Below, one piece after another: positions 28,664 to 37,955 of a stretch of DNA of 64,000 nucleotides. Each line of letters begins with the position of its first letter. Position 1 is the first letter of the stretch. Below the pieces are notes generated by a model that was given only the letters and a program-made list of their open reading frames with translations, had not been told where the DNA came from and searched no databases. The position numbers were made by a program, and so were the translations under genes. This DNA comes from Sphingobacterium micropteri (GTDB taxonomy: Bacteria; Bacteroidota; Bacteroidia; Sphingobacteriales; Sphingobacteriaceae), in assembly GCF_014692515.1 (NCBI RefSeq), contig NZ_JACOIK010000009.1, positions 209,691 to 273,690 of the forward strand, in the 5' to 3' direction.

Positions 28664-31600
28664 TTATGCTTCAAAGGTGTTTCTAACTTTCGTCATATAC
28701 CCGATGTTAGGTTGAACGTTGATTTCTTCCAACACATAGTACACGCGTTCGTTACGTAAAGCTTTTGAAACCTCTGATTCCGGATCATTAACATCACCAA
28801 AGATGATAGCATTTGCCGAACAAGCCTCTTGACAAGCCATTTTCACATCGCCGTCTCTCAACTTGCGATTTTCCATCTTCGCCTGTAGTTTACCGCCTTG
28901 AATACGTTGGATACACATAGAACATTTTTCCATAACCCCACGCGAACGTGTTGTTACATCCGGATTCAACACTAACTGTGTAAACTCGCTATTCAAATAG
29001 TTATCAAAACGGGAATCATTCCAGTAATTAAACCAATTGAAACGGCGTACTTTATACGGACAGTTATTTGCACAGTAACGTGTACCGAAACAACGGTTGT
29101 AAGCCATGTGGTTAAGTCCTTCTGAAGAGTGTACTGTCGCCAATACCGGACATACCGTCTCACAAGGAGCATGATCACAGTGTTGACACAACATCGGCTG
29201 GTGAACGACCGTAACGTTCTCGTAATCGTAATCTGTAGCTTTCGCTATTTCTTTTTCTTTCGTTAATTTCGAACCGTCTTCTTGTTCTAGCGTATAATAG
29301 CGATCGATACGCAACCAGTGCATCTCACGACGACGGCGAACCTCGTCTCTACCAACAACAGGAACATTGTTTTCCACACTACAAGCGACGATACAAGAAC
29401 CACATCCTGTACATGCGTTCAGATCGATTGCCATCACCCATTTGTGACCAGGTGATTCAAATTTATTCCACAAGTCATACGTTTTATGCGAATCTGCAAA
29501 ACGTCCTGACTCCGAGTTTGGATCTTTCAAATATTTAGCAAATGTCGTTTCGCGGACAATGTTACGACCTTCGATAGTATGGTGTGTTTGCGTTTGTGCT
29601 AACTCATAGGTACCACCTGCTTTCGCAACCGTAGCTTTTGCTTCAAACTGAACAGTACCATTAACCAAACGTGCGAATGGATAGGCGTTCTGTCCTACGT
29701 TGTTACCGGCTTTACCTACTTTTGTACGGCCATAACCAACAGCGATAGAAACCGTACCTAAAGCCTGCCCCGGTTGCCACACAACAGGTAGCTCTACCGT
29801 GTAGCCATTTGCTTCCACAGTTACCTTACCATTTTCGCCCAAACCTAGCTTTTCTGCATCACGAGGGTTCAATGCCGCATAGTTGTCCCAAGTTACCTTA
29901 GAAACAGGATCAGGTAACTCTTGCAAGAACGCATTGTTTGCATAGCGACCATCACGCATGACAGTTGATTCATACAACTTCAGTTCGAAATCACCAACGA
30001 CAGCTTTAGAAGCTGCACCAATAGCAGTTACTACTGCATTGACATCCACATTAGCCGTATAGGAAGATCCTACCGACGAACCTTTGTAAATAAAGCCCGT
30101 TTGTAAAACATCATTCCATGATTTACCTGTGCCTGCAAGGATATTTTCTTCCCAATTTTTTCTTACGAAATCATAGATATTGGTATTGTCACCTGCCCAG
30201 ACCAACAAGCTCTGTTCTGCTTGACGCGTATTGAAGACAGGGTTGATTGTTGGTTGTATAATCGTAAAATACCCTTCTTTCGAAGAAGCATCTCCCCATG
30301 ATTCTAAGAAGCTAGAGGCTGGGGCGATGGCTTTCAATGTAGATGCCGTTTCGTCTGCACGGTCAGCAAAAGAAAGCGTGAAATCTATTTTTGCAAGTGC
30401 ATTGGTTACATCTTCCGCTTTGAAGTAATCATATACAGGATTACTGTTTAAGAAAAGAGCCGCACCTATTTGTCCCGCTGCAGCTGCAGATATAAACTGT
30501 TGAAATGCAGCATCCGAACCTTGATATTGCTTCGAGTAATTATCTAAGTCGATGATAGCACCATAAGCTCCTAGCGCACTATTGATGGCATTCGTTAGAA
30601 GCTGAATATTTACGTCATTAGAACCTGCAACTACAACAGCATTACCTCTATTATTCGTCAGCTCTTTCGCTGCTAAGGCAATCGCAGTCTGTGCTTTTTT
30701 ATTAGAAACACCACCAGCTATAGACTGCCCAGTAATCGCATTGTATAAAGAAACCAACACCGCGCCTTCCTCTGAAGGTTTAATAGCAATACGCACATCC
30801 GCATTAGAACCGGTCATGCTCAATCCGGATTCAAATTGGATATGACGTGACATCTTACCGTTTTTCAACGATTTATAGTCACGATTCTGAATATAATCTT
30901 GTGTATGTTCTTCACCTGCCAACCAAGAGCCTAAAAAGTCAGCAGCCACCGAAACCACAACATTTGCATTTGCTAAATGGTAAGAAGGTATAACAGCTTT
31001 TCCAAAGCTTGTTCTATTGGCCTCTATTATACCGCTGTACGACACCGCATCAACCTGTACATGCGCTGCTGTTGGATATTTAGCTACAAACGCTGCAATG
31101 GCAGCCAATGCCGATGGACTATTTACTGTATTCGATACAATCGCAATTTGCTTTCCTGCTGCTGCAGCCTTATTTAACGCATCTATTACCGTTGCATCTA
31201 AGGTAGACCAATCTACATCCTTACCATCCAATTGTGGGTTTTGTAATTTGGACATATCGTACAAATCCAAAACAACAGCGGCAGTAGTTGCGTCTGTACC
31301 TTGGTTTAATCCAATAGAATTTGGATTTGCGGCAAGAGAAATCGGACGCCCTTCACGGGTTCTCACCAATACACTCTGACCATTAAAAGAAGAAGCGTAA
31401 TAATTCGGTATACCCGGTGTTACTTCCTCTGGTTTGATTACATATGGTACTGCTTTATGAACAGGTGTACGATTACACGCTGCCAAGGTCACAGCCCCTA
31501 AACCGAATCCCAAAGCTTTCAAAAAGTCACGACGGGGTGTTCTCGTGCTTAAGCCTGCTTCATTTAATACATCTTCTACAGGAATAGGTTCAGCAAACTC

Positions 31601-31678
31601 ACCTTTATTACTTTCCATGAAAGCAGGTGTTTGTTGCAATTCTTCCAAACCTTTCCAATATTTTTTATTGCTATCCAT
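28664..31678 (-). CDS. actB: Alternative complex III iron-sulfur subunit ActB
   Basis: This 1004-aa protein fuses a molybdopterin-oxidoreductase-like domain to a four-cluster ferredoxin domain. The N-terminus has a twin-arginine signal (TPRRDFLKALGFG) with a lipobox-like LAAC. The middle region (about 70-690) keeps the catalytic-subunit fold, but in this family it lacks the molybdenum cofactor. The C-terminal part has four Cys clusters: CTGCGSCIVAC, CQHCDHAPCETVCP, the cluster at CFGTRYCANNCPYKVRRFNW, and CSMC with a later CQEAC. It carries electrons from the quinol site to the hemes of ActA and ActE. The gene is intact. Confidence 0.94.
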   Translation of the reverse strand: MDSNKKYWKGLEELQQTPAFMESNKGEFAEPIPVEDVLNEAGLSTRTPRRDFLKALGFGLGAVTLAACNRTPVHKAVPYVIKPEEVTPGIPNYYASSFNGQSVLVRTREGRPISLAANPNSIGLNQGTDATTAAVVLDLYDMSKLQNPQLDGKDVDWSTLDATVIDALNKAAAAGKQIAIVSNTVNSPSALAAIAAFVAKYPTAAHVQVDAVSYSGIIEANRTSFGKAVIPSYHLANANVVVSVAADFLGSWLAGEEHTQDYIQNRDYKSLKNGKMSRHIQFESGLSMTGSNADVRIAIKPSEEGAVLVSLYNAITGQSIAGGVSNKKAQTAIALAAKELTNNRGNAVVVAGSNDVNIQLLTNAINSALGAYGAIIDLDNYSKQYQGSDAAFQQFISAAAAGQIGAALFLNSNPVYDYFKAEDVTNALAKIDFTLSFADRADETASTLKAIAPASSFLESWGDASSKEGYFTIIQPTINPVFNTRQAEQSLLVWAGDNTNIYDFVRKNWEENILAGTGKSWNDVLQTGFIYKGSSVGSSYTANVDVNAVVTAIGAASKAVVGDFELKLYESTVMRDGRYANNAFLQELPDPVSKVTWDNYAALNPRDAEKLGLGENGKVTVEANGYTVELPVVWQPGQALGTVSIAVGYGRTKVGKAGNNVGQNAYPFARLVNGTVQFEAKATVAKAGGTYELAQTQTHHTIEGRNIVRETTFAKYLKDPNSESGRFADSHKTYDLWNKFESPGHKWVMAIDLNACTGCGSCIVACSVENNVPVVGRDEVRRRREMHWLRIDRYYTLEQEDGSKLTKEKEIAKATDYDYENVTVVHQPMLCQHCDHAPCETVCPVLATVHSSEGLNHMAYNRCFGTRYCANNCPYKVRRFNWFNYWNDSRFDNYLNSEFTQLVLNPDVTTRSRGVMEKCSMCIQRIQGGKLQAKMENRKLRDGDVKMACQEACSANAIIFGDVNDPESEVSKALRNERVYYVLEEINVQPNIGYMTKVRNTFEA

Positions 31679-31717
31679 TTAAGCTGTATATAAGATTGCG
31701 TATTTCTAAATTAATTA

Positions 31718-33010
31718 TTAATAGTGACACTTACCACACTCCAAACCACCGATCATCGCAGCAGTCATCTTCTCACCTTTCTTCAATTTTTCGTGTGCCT
31801 CGATCAATTGGTCGTAGTATTCATTGTTCGTATTCACCTCTGTCGTTTTGTGACAGTCTACACACCATTTCATCGTTAAAGGAGAATACTGATAAACTTC
31901 TTCCATAGTCTCTATTGGTCCGTGACATGTTTGACACTCTACTCCAGCCACAGAAACGTGTTGCGAGTGGTTAAAGTAGGCAAAGTCTGGCAAGTTATGG
32001 ATCCGCACCCATTCAATAGGTTTCGGATTATTTCCGTACTCACGTGTAGCCGGATCATAATCTAATGCTTTATATATCTTCGCAATTTCCGGAGATGTTT
32101 CACCATCATAGTGGTCTGCAGCAGTAACCGTGTTATGACAGTTCATACATACGTTAGCCGAAGGAATAGATGCATTTTTCGATTTAAACGCTCCTCCGTG
32201 ACAATACTGACACTCAATCTGGTTAACACCCGCATGGATCTGATGCGAAAACTTAATAGGCTGTACAGGCTGATATCCTGTGTGAACACCTACATTCCAC
32301 ATGGTATTCCATCCCCAAACACCTAAAAATGCCACCAACATCAACACCGCGAAACCAACTAATTTCTTATTGCGAACAAAAGCTCTGGCAAATTTACCAA
32401 AACGATCCTCCTTATATTCTTCGTTCTCCGCTTGTGCAGCTTCAATCGCAGCCTGGTTACCAGCAATCACCTTCTCTAAGGTACGGATTACGCGATTTAA
32501 GACAACAATGACAATGACAGCCAAAACAACAATAGCGAGCAAACCAAGAATCATCAATGTATTCGCGTCGCTTGATTGCGCCCCGGCAGCACCGCCAGCC
32601 GCGCCTTCAGCCGGCCCAGCAGCAGCTTTAGCTTCTTCTGCATCTACATAAGCAATGATACTTTTGATTTGGTCATCAGACAAATCCGTAAAAGATGTCA
32701 TTACCAATTTATTCCAATCATTGAAAAGCTGAACTGCGGCCTCATCGCCAGAAGCAATCATTGCCTGCGAATTGTGAATCCAAGAGATCAACCACTCTTC
32801 CGAATGTCTTTCTGACATCCCCGCCAACGCAGGACCTACCATGTTCCTCGTCACACTGTGACAAGTTGTACATTTCGATTTGAAAAGGGTCTCTCCCTCT
32901 TTAACATCCTGCGCATGCGCCATTGTAACGGCAAAAAACAGTACCAGACCAACCGATACCGACTTTGCAAGTCTTCCCAAAACGGATGAGATATTTCTCA
33001 TATTTAGCAC
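31718..33010 (-). CDS. actA: Alternative complex III multiheme cytochrome ActA with a fused monoheme domain
   Basis: This 430-aa protein has six CxxCH motifs. The first, CTTCH, is in an N-terminal class I cytochrome domain (about 30-115) directly after the signal peptide. The other five (CQYCH, CMNCH, CQTCH, CVDCH, CGKCH) are in the C-terminal pentaheme part that defines ActA. Between them are an Ala/Gly-rich linker, a membrane helix (about 150-172), a charged stretch and a second helix (about 217-235). The extra cytochrome domain may act as a built-in electron carrier. It is the first gene of the respiratory operon and has its own promoter region upstream. Confidence 0.94.
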   Translation of the reverse strand: MLNMRNISSVLGRLAKSVSVGLVLFFAVTMAHAQDVKEGETLFKSKCTTCHSVTRNMVGPALAGMSERHSEEWLISWIHNSQAMIASGDEAAVQLFNDWNKLVMTSFTDLSDDQIKSIIAYVDAEEAKAAAGPAEGAAGGAAGAQSSDANTLMILGLLAIVVLAVIVIVVLNRVIRTLEKVIAGNQAAIEAAQAENEEYKEDRFGKFARAFVRNKKLVGFAVLMLVAFLGVWGWNTMWNVGVHTGYQPVQPIKFSHQIHAGVNQIECQYCHGGAFKSKNASIPSANVCMNCHNTVTAADHYDGETSPEIAKIYKALDYDPATREYGNNPKPIEWVRIHNLPDFAYFNHSQHVSVAGVECQTCHGPIETMEEVYQYSPLTMKWCVDCHKTTEVNTNNEYYDQLIEAHEKLKKGEKMTAAMIGGLECGKCHY

Positions 33011-33053
33011 TTTATACTATTTATTTGTGATATAAAACTTTTTAAAACATGTT

Positions 33054-33070
33054 GTCTAGATGGTCTAGAC
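33054..33070 (-). promoter_or_regulatory. Candidate operator in the leader of the actA operon
   Basis: A perfect inverted repeat GTCTAGA-TGG-TCTAGAC lies just downstream of the predicted actA transcription start, 44 bases before the start codon. The size and symmetry suit a dimeric regulator, for example of oxygen or heme response. No protein is assigned. Confidence 0.4.
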
Positions 33071-33085
33071 CCTTCAAACAATGCA

Positions 33086-33118
33086 CAAAAGTATAACTAT
33101 TTAAGCAATCAGTGACAA
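33086..33118 (-). promoter_or_regulatory. Predicted promoter of the ACIII/oxidase operon
   Basis: TACTTTTG on the minus strand (33093 to 33086) matches the Bacteroidota -7 consensus TAnnTTTG. A TTG at 33118 to 33116 is a possible, slightly distant -33 element (22-base spacing). The leader would be about 70 bases. The rest of the 284-bp gap to msrB is AT-rich with the msrB control region at the far end. Confidence 0.5.
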
Positions 33119-33245
33119 TTTAATGACGCAAATTATCAATTTAAAACAATTCTAAATAATTCTAAAAAACCCTATAAATACGGCATATCTACCCCCTCAA
33201 AAACACATGGTACAGAAGCTTCCTTCTTAAAAAAAGTAACAATTC

Positions 33246-33288
33246 TTGACATATACCAAACAAAATTATACGGAAAGTTCGCGAACTT
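33246..33288 (+). promoter_or_regulatory. Candidate msrB promoter with a 14-bp palindrome
   Basis: A TTGACA (33246-33251) is followed after 15 bases by TATACG (33267-33272). Immediately after lies the perfect palindrome AAGTTCGCGAACTT (33275-33288), ending six bases before the msrB start codon at 33295. The palindrome would cover the transcription start, the usual place for a repressor site. Confidence 0.4.
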
Positions 33289-33294
33289 AGAGTT

Positions 33295-33780
33295 ATGTTT
33301 AACTACCGGGTACTTTTACTGTTATTAGCTGCTAGCCTATATGCTTGCAGCCAGACATCTGTATCGCAAACAGATAGTAAACAAACATCAACACTTATGA
33401 CTATGGATGATAGCACAAAATACAACAAACTGACTTCGGAAGAGGAATACATTATTGTACATAAAGGTACAGAAAGGCCTTTTACCGGGGAGCTACTTAA
33501 CAATAAGGAAGAGGGAACATATATCTGTAAAAGATGCGAAGCACCTTTATATCATTCACACGACAAATTCGAATCGCATTGTGGATGGCCAAGTTTTGAC
33601 GACGAAATCCCGGGAGCAGTAAAACGAGTGCTCGACGCGGATGGACGGCGTGTGGAAATTCTTTGTGCTAAATGTGATGCTCATCTTGGGCACGTATTTG
33701 AGGGGGAAAGGTTTACACCAAAAAACACACGGCATTGCGTCAATTCACTATCTATGAAATTCGTACCTACCAAGAAGTAA
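33295..33780 (+). CDS. msrB: Peptide-methionine (R)-S-oxide reductase, lipoprotein form
   Basis: This 161-aa enzyme reduces methionine-R-sulfoxide in oxidised proteins. A signal with lipobox (LYAC) and a Ser/Thr/Gln-rich spacer precede the MsrB domain, so it is exported and lipid-anchored. The domain shows the zinc Cys pairs Cys78/Cys81 and Cys124/Cys127, the CGWPSF and GHVF motifs, and the catalytic Cys148 in [11 protein letters not shown]. The gene stands alone on the plus strand, convergent with the LacI regulator. The palindrome just before the start suggests stress or redox control. Confidence 0.93.
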   Translation: MFNYRVLLLLLAASLYACSQTSVSQTDSKQTSTLMTMDDSTKYNKLTSEEEYIIVHKGTERPFTGELLNNKEEGTYICKRCEAPLYHSHDKFESHCGWPSFDDEIPGAVKRVLDADGRRVEILCAKCDAHLGHVFEGERFTPKNTRHCVNSLSMKFVPTKK

Positions 33781-33787
33781 CGGGTTT

Positions 33788-34768
33788 CTATTTTTTCAGT
33801 TGACAAGGAATTATTATCCGAGACACTTCTTGTAGTCTCCCTTCCATCTCGCCCACTAAAATCTCGGTAAGTTTTTTAGCCAGCTGTGCCGCATCTTGCT
33901 CCACAACCGAAATCTCAGCGACACCATACTCGAGCAAAACACGATTGCCAACCGCTACTATTTTCGGCATCACTATATCCTTTTCCTTTATTCCCCTTAA
34001 TCCCTTAACAGCTAAAGAATGGGTCGCAAACAATACTGCATCCAGTTTATTATCAACGATAAACTCGATCACTTGTTCCTTTATCTCATCCGGCGAGCTT
34101 TCCACACTCACCTTCTTAATAAAAGATTGCATCCGAAATTCATCCATAGCATCCATATAACCATCCAGCCGCCCTCGTATATGCGTCTGATTAGAATATA
34201 AACTGACCAACCCTATCCGTTTACTTTCCTGCTCCAGCAAGTATTTAGTTGCATCATAAGCCCCTTTCCGGTTATCCGAAACCACATAACTGATTTCAAT
34301 CTCGGGTATAAATCGATCGAACAAGACTATCGGAATACGCTGCTTCGTCCTCATGATTGTTTCTTCAAAATCTTCCGGCGGGATAACAATCAATCCATCA
34401 ACTTCCTTTTCTATACATAATTGAATATGTTGTGTAGCCTTATTTAAATCGTTAGCTGTGTCGCAATAAAGAACTTGATATCCGTATTCAGCAGCTATAT
34501 CTTCTATATATCTGCCCGTTTCTGAAAAAGACGGGTCTGCGACATTGTCGACCAATAAGGCAATGACTTTTGTCCGGCCCGCTGGCTTTCTGACTAATTG
34601 GCTTGGTTTATATCCCACCTTTTTCACGTAATCCAATACCCTTTTATTCACGGCATCACTAATTCTTCTCTCCTTCGCTTTGCCGTTCAAGATAAAAGAT
34701 ACCGTGGTAATGGAAGTCCCCATCGCTTTTGCTATATCACTAATCGAAATTTGCTTTTTTCTTGCCAT
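33788..34768 (-). CDS. LacI family transcriptional regulator
   Basis: This 326-aa protein has an N-terminal LacI helix-turn-helix (ISISDIAKAMGTSITTVSFILNGKAKERRISDAVNKRV, residues 6-45) with the hinge region VGYKPSQLVR. A periplasmic-binding-protein-like sensor domain follows (VIALLVDNVADPSFSETGRYIEDIA, GLIVIPPEDFEE, IPIVLFDRFIPEIEISYVVSDNRKGAYDATKYLLE). Members bind a sugar or nucleoside and repress nearby genes. No sugar operon is adjacent, since it lies between msrB and the DUF493 gene, so its targets are elsewhere or it is a global regulator. Confidence 0.9.
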   Translation of the reverse strand: MARKKQISISDIAKAMGTSITTVSFILNGKAKERRISDAVNKRVLDYVKKVGYKPSQLVRKPAGRTKVIALLVDNVADPSFSETGRYIEDIAAEYGYQVLYCDTANDLNKATQHIQLCIEKEVDGLIVIPPEDFEETIMRTKQRIPIVLFDRFIPEIEISYVVSDNRKGAYDATKYLLEQESKRIGLVSLYSNQTHIRGRLDGYMDAMDEFRMQSFIKKVSVESSPDEIKEQVIEFIVDNKLDAVLFATHSLAVKGLRGIKEKDIVMPKIVAVGNRVLLEYGVAEISVVEQDAAQLAKKLTEILVGEMEGRLQEVSRIIIPCQLKK

Positions 34769-34869
34769 GACGCAGGCTAAGCTAATAAAATGTTTTCTTT
34801 TTCTGCAATGAAGGAAGAAACAAAAGCTGGTACACTTCTTGACAATAGTAGTTCAAAGGAGAAAAATTA

Positions 34870-35202
34870 ATGAGTGAATTTAATAATGATATTCGTATCC
34901 AGGATCTTCCGGATGATGGAAACAACAATTCAGCAGACTTCTACGATAATTTTCGCGTAAAGTTAAATTCCGTTGAACAGTTTCCTTCGATGTATACATT
35001 TAAATTTATCGTCAAAGCTGGAAGCGATGCACAAGAAGAAGTGAAACAGCTGTTTACACATGATAGCACTAAGTTTTCAGAAAAAGCATCGTCTGGCGGG
35101 AAATATACATCCATCACCGTGGAAACGTTCGTAAACAATGCAGAAGATGTCATTGATTATTACAAGAACGTTTCAAAGATAGAATCGGTCATCATGCTTT
35201 AA
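34870..35202 (+). CDS. DUF493 family protein (YbeD-like)
   Basis: This 110-aa protein has an acidic, disordered start (about 1-22) and an alpha/beta ACT-like DUF493 fold (FRVKLNSVEQFPSMYTFKFIVKAG, GKYTSITVETFVNNAEDVIDYYKNVSKIESVIML). E. coli YbeD is the reference member and its role is not well defined. An AAGGAG Shine-Dalgarno sequence lies eight bases before the start, unusual for this phylum. It is divergent from the LacI regulator. Confidence 0.85.
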   Translation: MSEFNNDIRIQDLPDDGNNNSADFYDNFRVKLNSVEQFPSMYTFKFIVKAGSDAQEEVKQLFTHDSTKFSEKASSGGKYTSITVETFVNNAEDVIDYYKNVSKIESVIML

Positions 35203-35212
35203 AAGAAGCCAT

Positions 35213-35251
35213 AAAGAGAAACGGCTGTCAAATTGACAGCCGTTTCTCTTT
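35213..35251. terminator. Strong bidirectional terminator
   Basis: A near-perfect inverted repeat (arms 35213-35229 and 35235-35251, core ACGGCTGTC / GACAGCCGT) has an A-run on one side and a T-run on the other. It lies between the convergent DUF493 and pnp genes and can stop transcription from both. Confidence 0.9.
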
Positions 35252-35271
35252 ATTATAATTAGACAACAGCC

Positions 35272-37458
35272 TTACGCCTGCGGTCCGTTCTTTGTTTCCG
35301 TCTCGGTTTTGGGTTTCTCTTCCCGTGGTGGGCGAGGTAGCAATACTTTACGAGATAGCTTTAATTTACCTTGTTTATCAATATCCAACAATTTAACCTT
35401 TACGACATCTCCCTCTTTCAACACCCCGTCCATGCTCTCCAGACGTCTCCATTCTATTTCAGATATATGTAACAAGCCATCCTTACCCGGCATAATTTCC
35501 ACAAAAGCGCCAAAAGGCATAATCGACTTCACTTTACCTTCGTAGATTTCGCCCACTTCCGGTTTTGCTACAATAGCTTTAATACGTGAAACAGCAGCAT
35601 CGATAGCGGCTTTGTTATCCGCAAATACCTGTACGATTCCTTTTCCGTCGACTTCCTCAATAGAAATAGTAGAACCTGTTTCACGCTGCATCTCCTGAAT
35701 AATTTTTCCACCAGGTCCGATGATCGCTCCGATAAATTCTTTATCGATACTGAAGGAAACAATACGAGGCGCATGCGGTTTATAGTCTTCGCGAGGTGCA
35801 TCAAGCGTTTTCTTCATCTCACCCAAAATGTGCAGTCGTGCTTCTTTGGCCTGATCCAAAGCTTGCGTCAATACTTCCCACTTCAATCCGTTAATCTTCA
35901 GATCCATTTGACAAGCCACAATACCGTTTTCTGTCCCAGTCACCTTAAAATCCATATCACCTAGATGATCTTCGTCGCCTAAAATATCGGAAAGGATAGC
36001 ATACTTACCTGTTTTCTCATCTGTGATAAGCCCCATCGCAATTCCCGAAACCGGTGCTTTCAATTTTACACCTGCATCCATTAGTGCCAACGTACCGGCA
36101 CATACGGTAGCCATAGAAGATGAACCATTGGATTCTAAAATATCAGAAACCACACGGATCGTATAAGGATTTTCGTTCTCCGCAGGTAACACCTGCTTCA
36201 ACGAGCGCATAGCTAAGTTACCATGCCCTACTTCACGACGACCTGGCCCACGGTTTGGACGTACCTCACCCGTAGAAAATGCAGGGAAATTATAGTGTAA
36301 AATAAATTTATTGTATCCATGAATGAAGGCACCATCAATCATCTGCTCATCATCTTTTGCACCTAATGTCACCGATGTTAATGATTGCGTCTCTCCACGC
36401 GTGAAAACAGCTGAGCCGTGTGCTGCAGGTAGATAATCCACTTCAGACCAAATCGGACGAACAGTACGCGCATCACGACCATCCAAACGAATTCCTTCAT
36501 CCAACACAAGATTACGAACAGCATCATACTGCACGTCATGGTAATATTTCTTTGCCAAGAATGCCGTTTCATCGTCAATATCCTCGCCCATTGTCGCAAA
36601 AAACTCCTCTCCTATTGCTGCAAATTGTTCCGTACGCTCGTGTTTCGTAGAACCGGATTTCGCTATCGCATATACCTTATCATAGGTCGCTGCAAAAATC
36701 GCATCACGTAAATCCAGATTCGAAGGTTCGTGATTACCTTCACGTTTTACAACTGCACCAACCAAATTTGCCAACTCCACTTGAGCCGCCACCTGCTTCT
36801 TTATTGCCTCGTGAGCAAAAGCAATTGCTTCAACCATTTCCGCTTCAGAAATTTCTTTAGCCTCTCCCTCTACCATGACAATATCTTGTGCAGAACCCGC
36901 CACGATGTATTCCAATGTCGCATTTTCTAAAGCCGACAAACGAGGGTTAATAACCAATTCACCATTAACTTTCGCAACACGAACCTCTGAAATAGGACCG
37001 TTGAAAGGAATATCGGAAACCGCTATTGCCGCCGATGCCGCCAAACCAGCCAACGCATCTGGCATGATATCTTTATCGGCAGAAATCAAGGAAATCATCA
37101 CTTGTGTATCTGCATGATATGTCTCAGGGAATAGCGGACGTAATGCTCTATCGACCAAACGCGAAATCAAAACTTCATAATCCGACAACCTTGCCTCCCG
37201 GCGAAGGAAACCGCCCGGTATACGACCGGCTGCTGCATATTTCTCTTGATAATCAACAGAAAGTGGAAGAAAATCCACCCCTTCTTTTGGTTCTTTTGCA
37301 GATACCACCGTCGCTAATAACATGGTATCCCCTTGTTTCAACACTACTGAACCATCAGCTTGTTTCGCCAATTTACCAGTAGACAACTCGATCGGAGCCA
37401 ATCCATTGCCCAAGTCGATCGTTACTTTTTTTTCGTTATAACTCATTTGTAATTCCAT
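35272..37458 (-). CDS. pnp: Polyribonucleotide nucleotidyltransferase (PNPase)
   Basis: This 728-aa 3'-to-5' phosphorolytic exoribonuclease of RNA decay has two RNase PH domains (the first with [17 protein letters not shown], the second with [18 protein letters not shown] and [15 protein letters not shown]), a KH domain ([20 protein letters not shown]) and a C-terminal S1 domain ([20 protein letters not shown]). The tail is Pro/Lys/Glu-rich. The start may be 37458 or 37446 (MSYNEKK); the second leaves more room after a leader stem. rpsO lies upstream on the same strand, the order also seen in E. coli, here with a separate promoter and a terminator between them. Confidence 0.96.
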   Translation of the reverse strand: MELQMSYNEKKVTIDLGNGLAPIELSTGKLAKQADGSVVLKQGDTMLLATVVSAKEPKEGVDFLPLSVDYQEKYAAAGRIPGGFLRREARLSDYEVLISRLVDRALRPLFPETYHADTQVMISLISADKDIMPDALAGLAASAAIAVSDIPFNGPISEVRVAKVNGELVINPRLSALENATLEYIVAGSAQDIVMVEGEAKEISEAEMVEAIAFAHEAIKKQVAAQVELANLVGAVVKREGNHEPSNLDLRDAIFAATYDKVYAIAKSGSTKHERTEQFAAIGEEFFATMGEDIDDETAFLAKKYYHDVQYDAVRNLVLDEGIRLDGRDARTVRPIWSEVDYLPAAHGSAVFTRGETQSLTSVTLGAKDDEQMIDGAFIHGYNKFILHYNFPAFSTGEVRPNRGPGRREVGHGNLAMRSLKQVLPAENENPYTIRVVSDILESNGSSSMATVCAGTLALMDAGVKLKAPVSGIAMGLITDEKTGKYAILSDILGDEDHLGDMDFKVTGTENGIVACQMDLKINGLKWEVLTQALDQAKEARLHILGEMKKTLDAPREDYKPHAPRIVSFSIDKEFIGAIIGPGGKIIQEMQRETGSTISIEEVDGKGIVQVFADNKAAIDAAVSRIKAIVAKPEVGEIYEGKVKSIMPFGAFVEIMPGKDGLLHISEIEWRRLESMDGVLKEGDVVKVKLLDIDKQGKLKLSRKVLLPRPPREEKPKTETETKNGPQA

Positions 37459-37460
37459 TC

Positions 37461-37500
37461 GACATACGGGTTCATCTTTTTTATTATTCTTTCGTATGTC
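37461..37500 (-). promoter_or_regulatory. Inverted repeat in the pnp mRNA leader
   Basis: GACATACG (37461-37468) and CGTATGTC (37493-37500) are perfect 8-base complements separated by 24 bases. On the pnp transcript they would form a stem ending two bases before the 37458 start codon and 14 bases before the 37446 one. It could limit translation or act as a processing site. Confidence 0.45.
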
Positions 37501-37529
37501 ACCTTATTTATAGACTTTTAAAATTCCTA

Positions 37530-37537
37530 CAAATGTA
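37530..37537 (-). promoter_or_regulatory. Predicted -7 box of the pnp promoter
   Basis: TACATTTG on the minus strand matches TAnnTTTG and would start transcription near 37523, about 65-77 bases before the start codon. No clear -33 TTTG is seen. Confidence 0.5.
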
Positions 37538-37599
37538 ATAATTTTTTTCATCTTCTTTTTCTGTTGAAAAAACGAACTATTTCATACAACTTTTTTTAG

Positions 37600-37890
37600 A
37601 AAAAAGTTGTGCAAAAAATCGTCCTTCGAATCTTTGAGGAGAAGGGATAGTACTAAGGATAAATCTCTAAATGTCTCAAAAATTCGGATGGACTTCAGAG
37701 GTTAATGAAGGGATGTGCGATTGTAGTGTCCCTCCTTTAACTCTTAGATGCCACATGTAAAATTTTGAAATATGTAGAACTATCGTAGATGCACAATCCA
37801 CCCCATCAAAATTTTAAAGTGGCGATTTTTTTTGTTTACTTTTTTTGAGGTAAAAAAAGTAAAAGCCCTGCCGCGGCTTGAGCGGCAAGA
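37600..37890. repeat. Candidate dispersed intergenic repeat with nested hairpins
   Basis: The gap between pnp and rpsO holds several inverted repeats and no open frame of note. TTTACTTTTTT (from 37835) pairs with AAAAAAGTAAA (to 37863). TGCCGC (37869-37874) pairs with GCGGCA (37882-37887). AAAATTTTGA near 37756 pairs with TCAAAATTTT near 37806. The order of a GCCGC hairpin, an AAAAAGTAAA stem and a TCGCC-type block resembles an intergenic element I recall as repeated in Sphingobacteriaceae genomes. This is memory, not a search result. Confidence 0.4.
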
Positions 37891-37902
37891 AAGCTATATA
37901 AT

Positions 37903-37930
37903 AAAAAAGCCGTTTACAATCGCAAACGGC
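37903..37930 (-). terminator. rpsO terminator
   Basis: Stem GCCGTTT (37909-37915) / AAACGGC (37924-37930), followed on the minus strand by a run of six T, 26 bases after the rpsO stop codon. It separates rpsO from pnp. Confidence 0.8.
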
Positions 37931-37955
37931 CCTTTCTTGTTGATCAACTAAAAGC

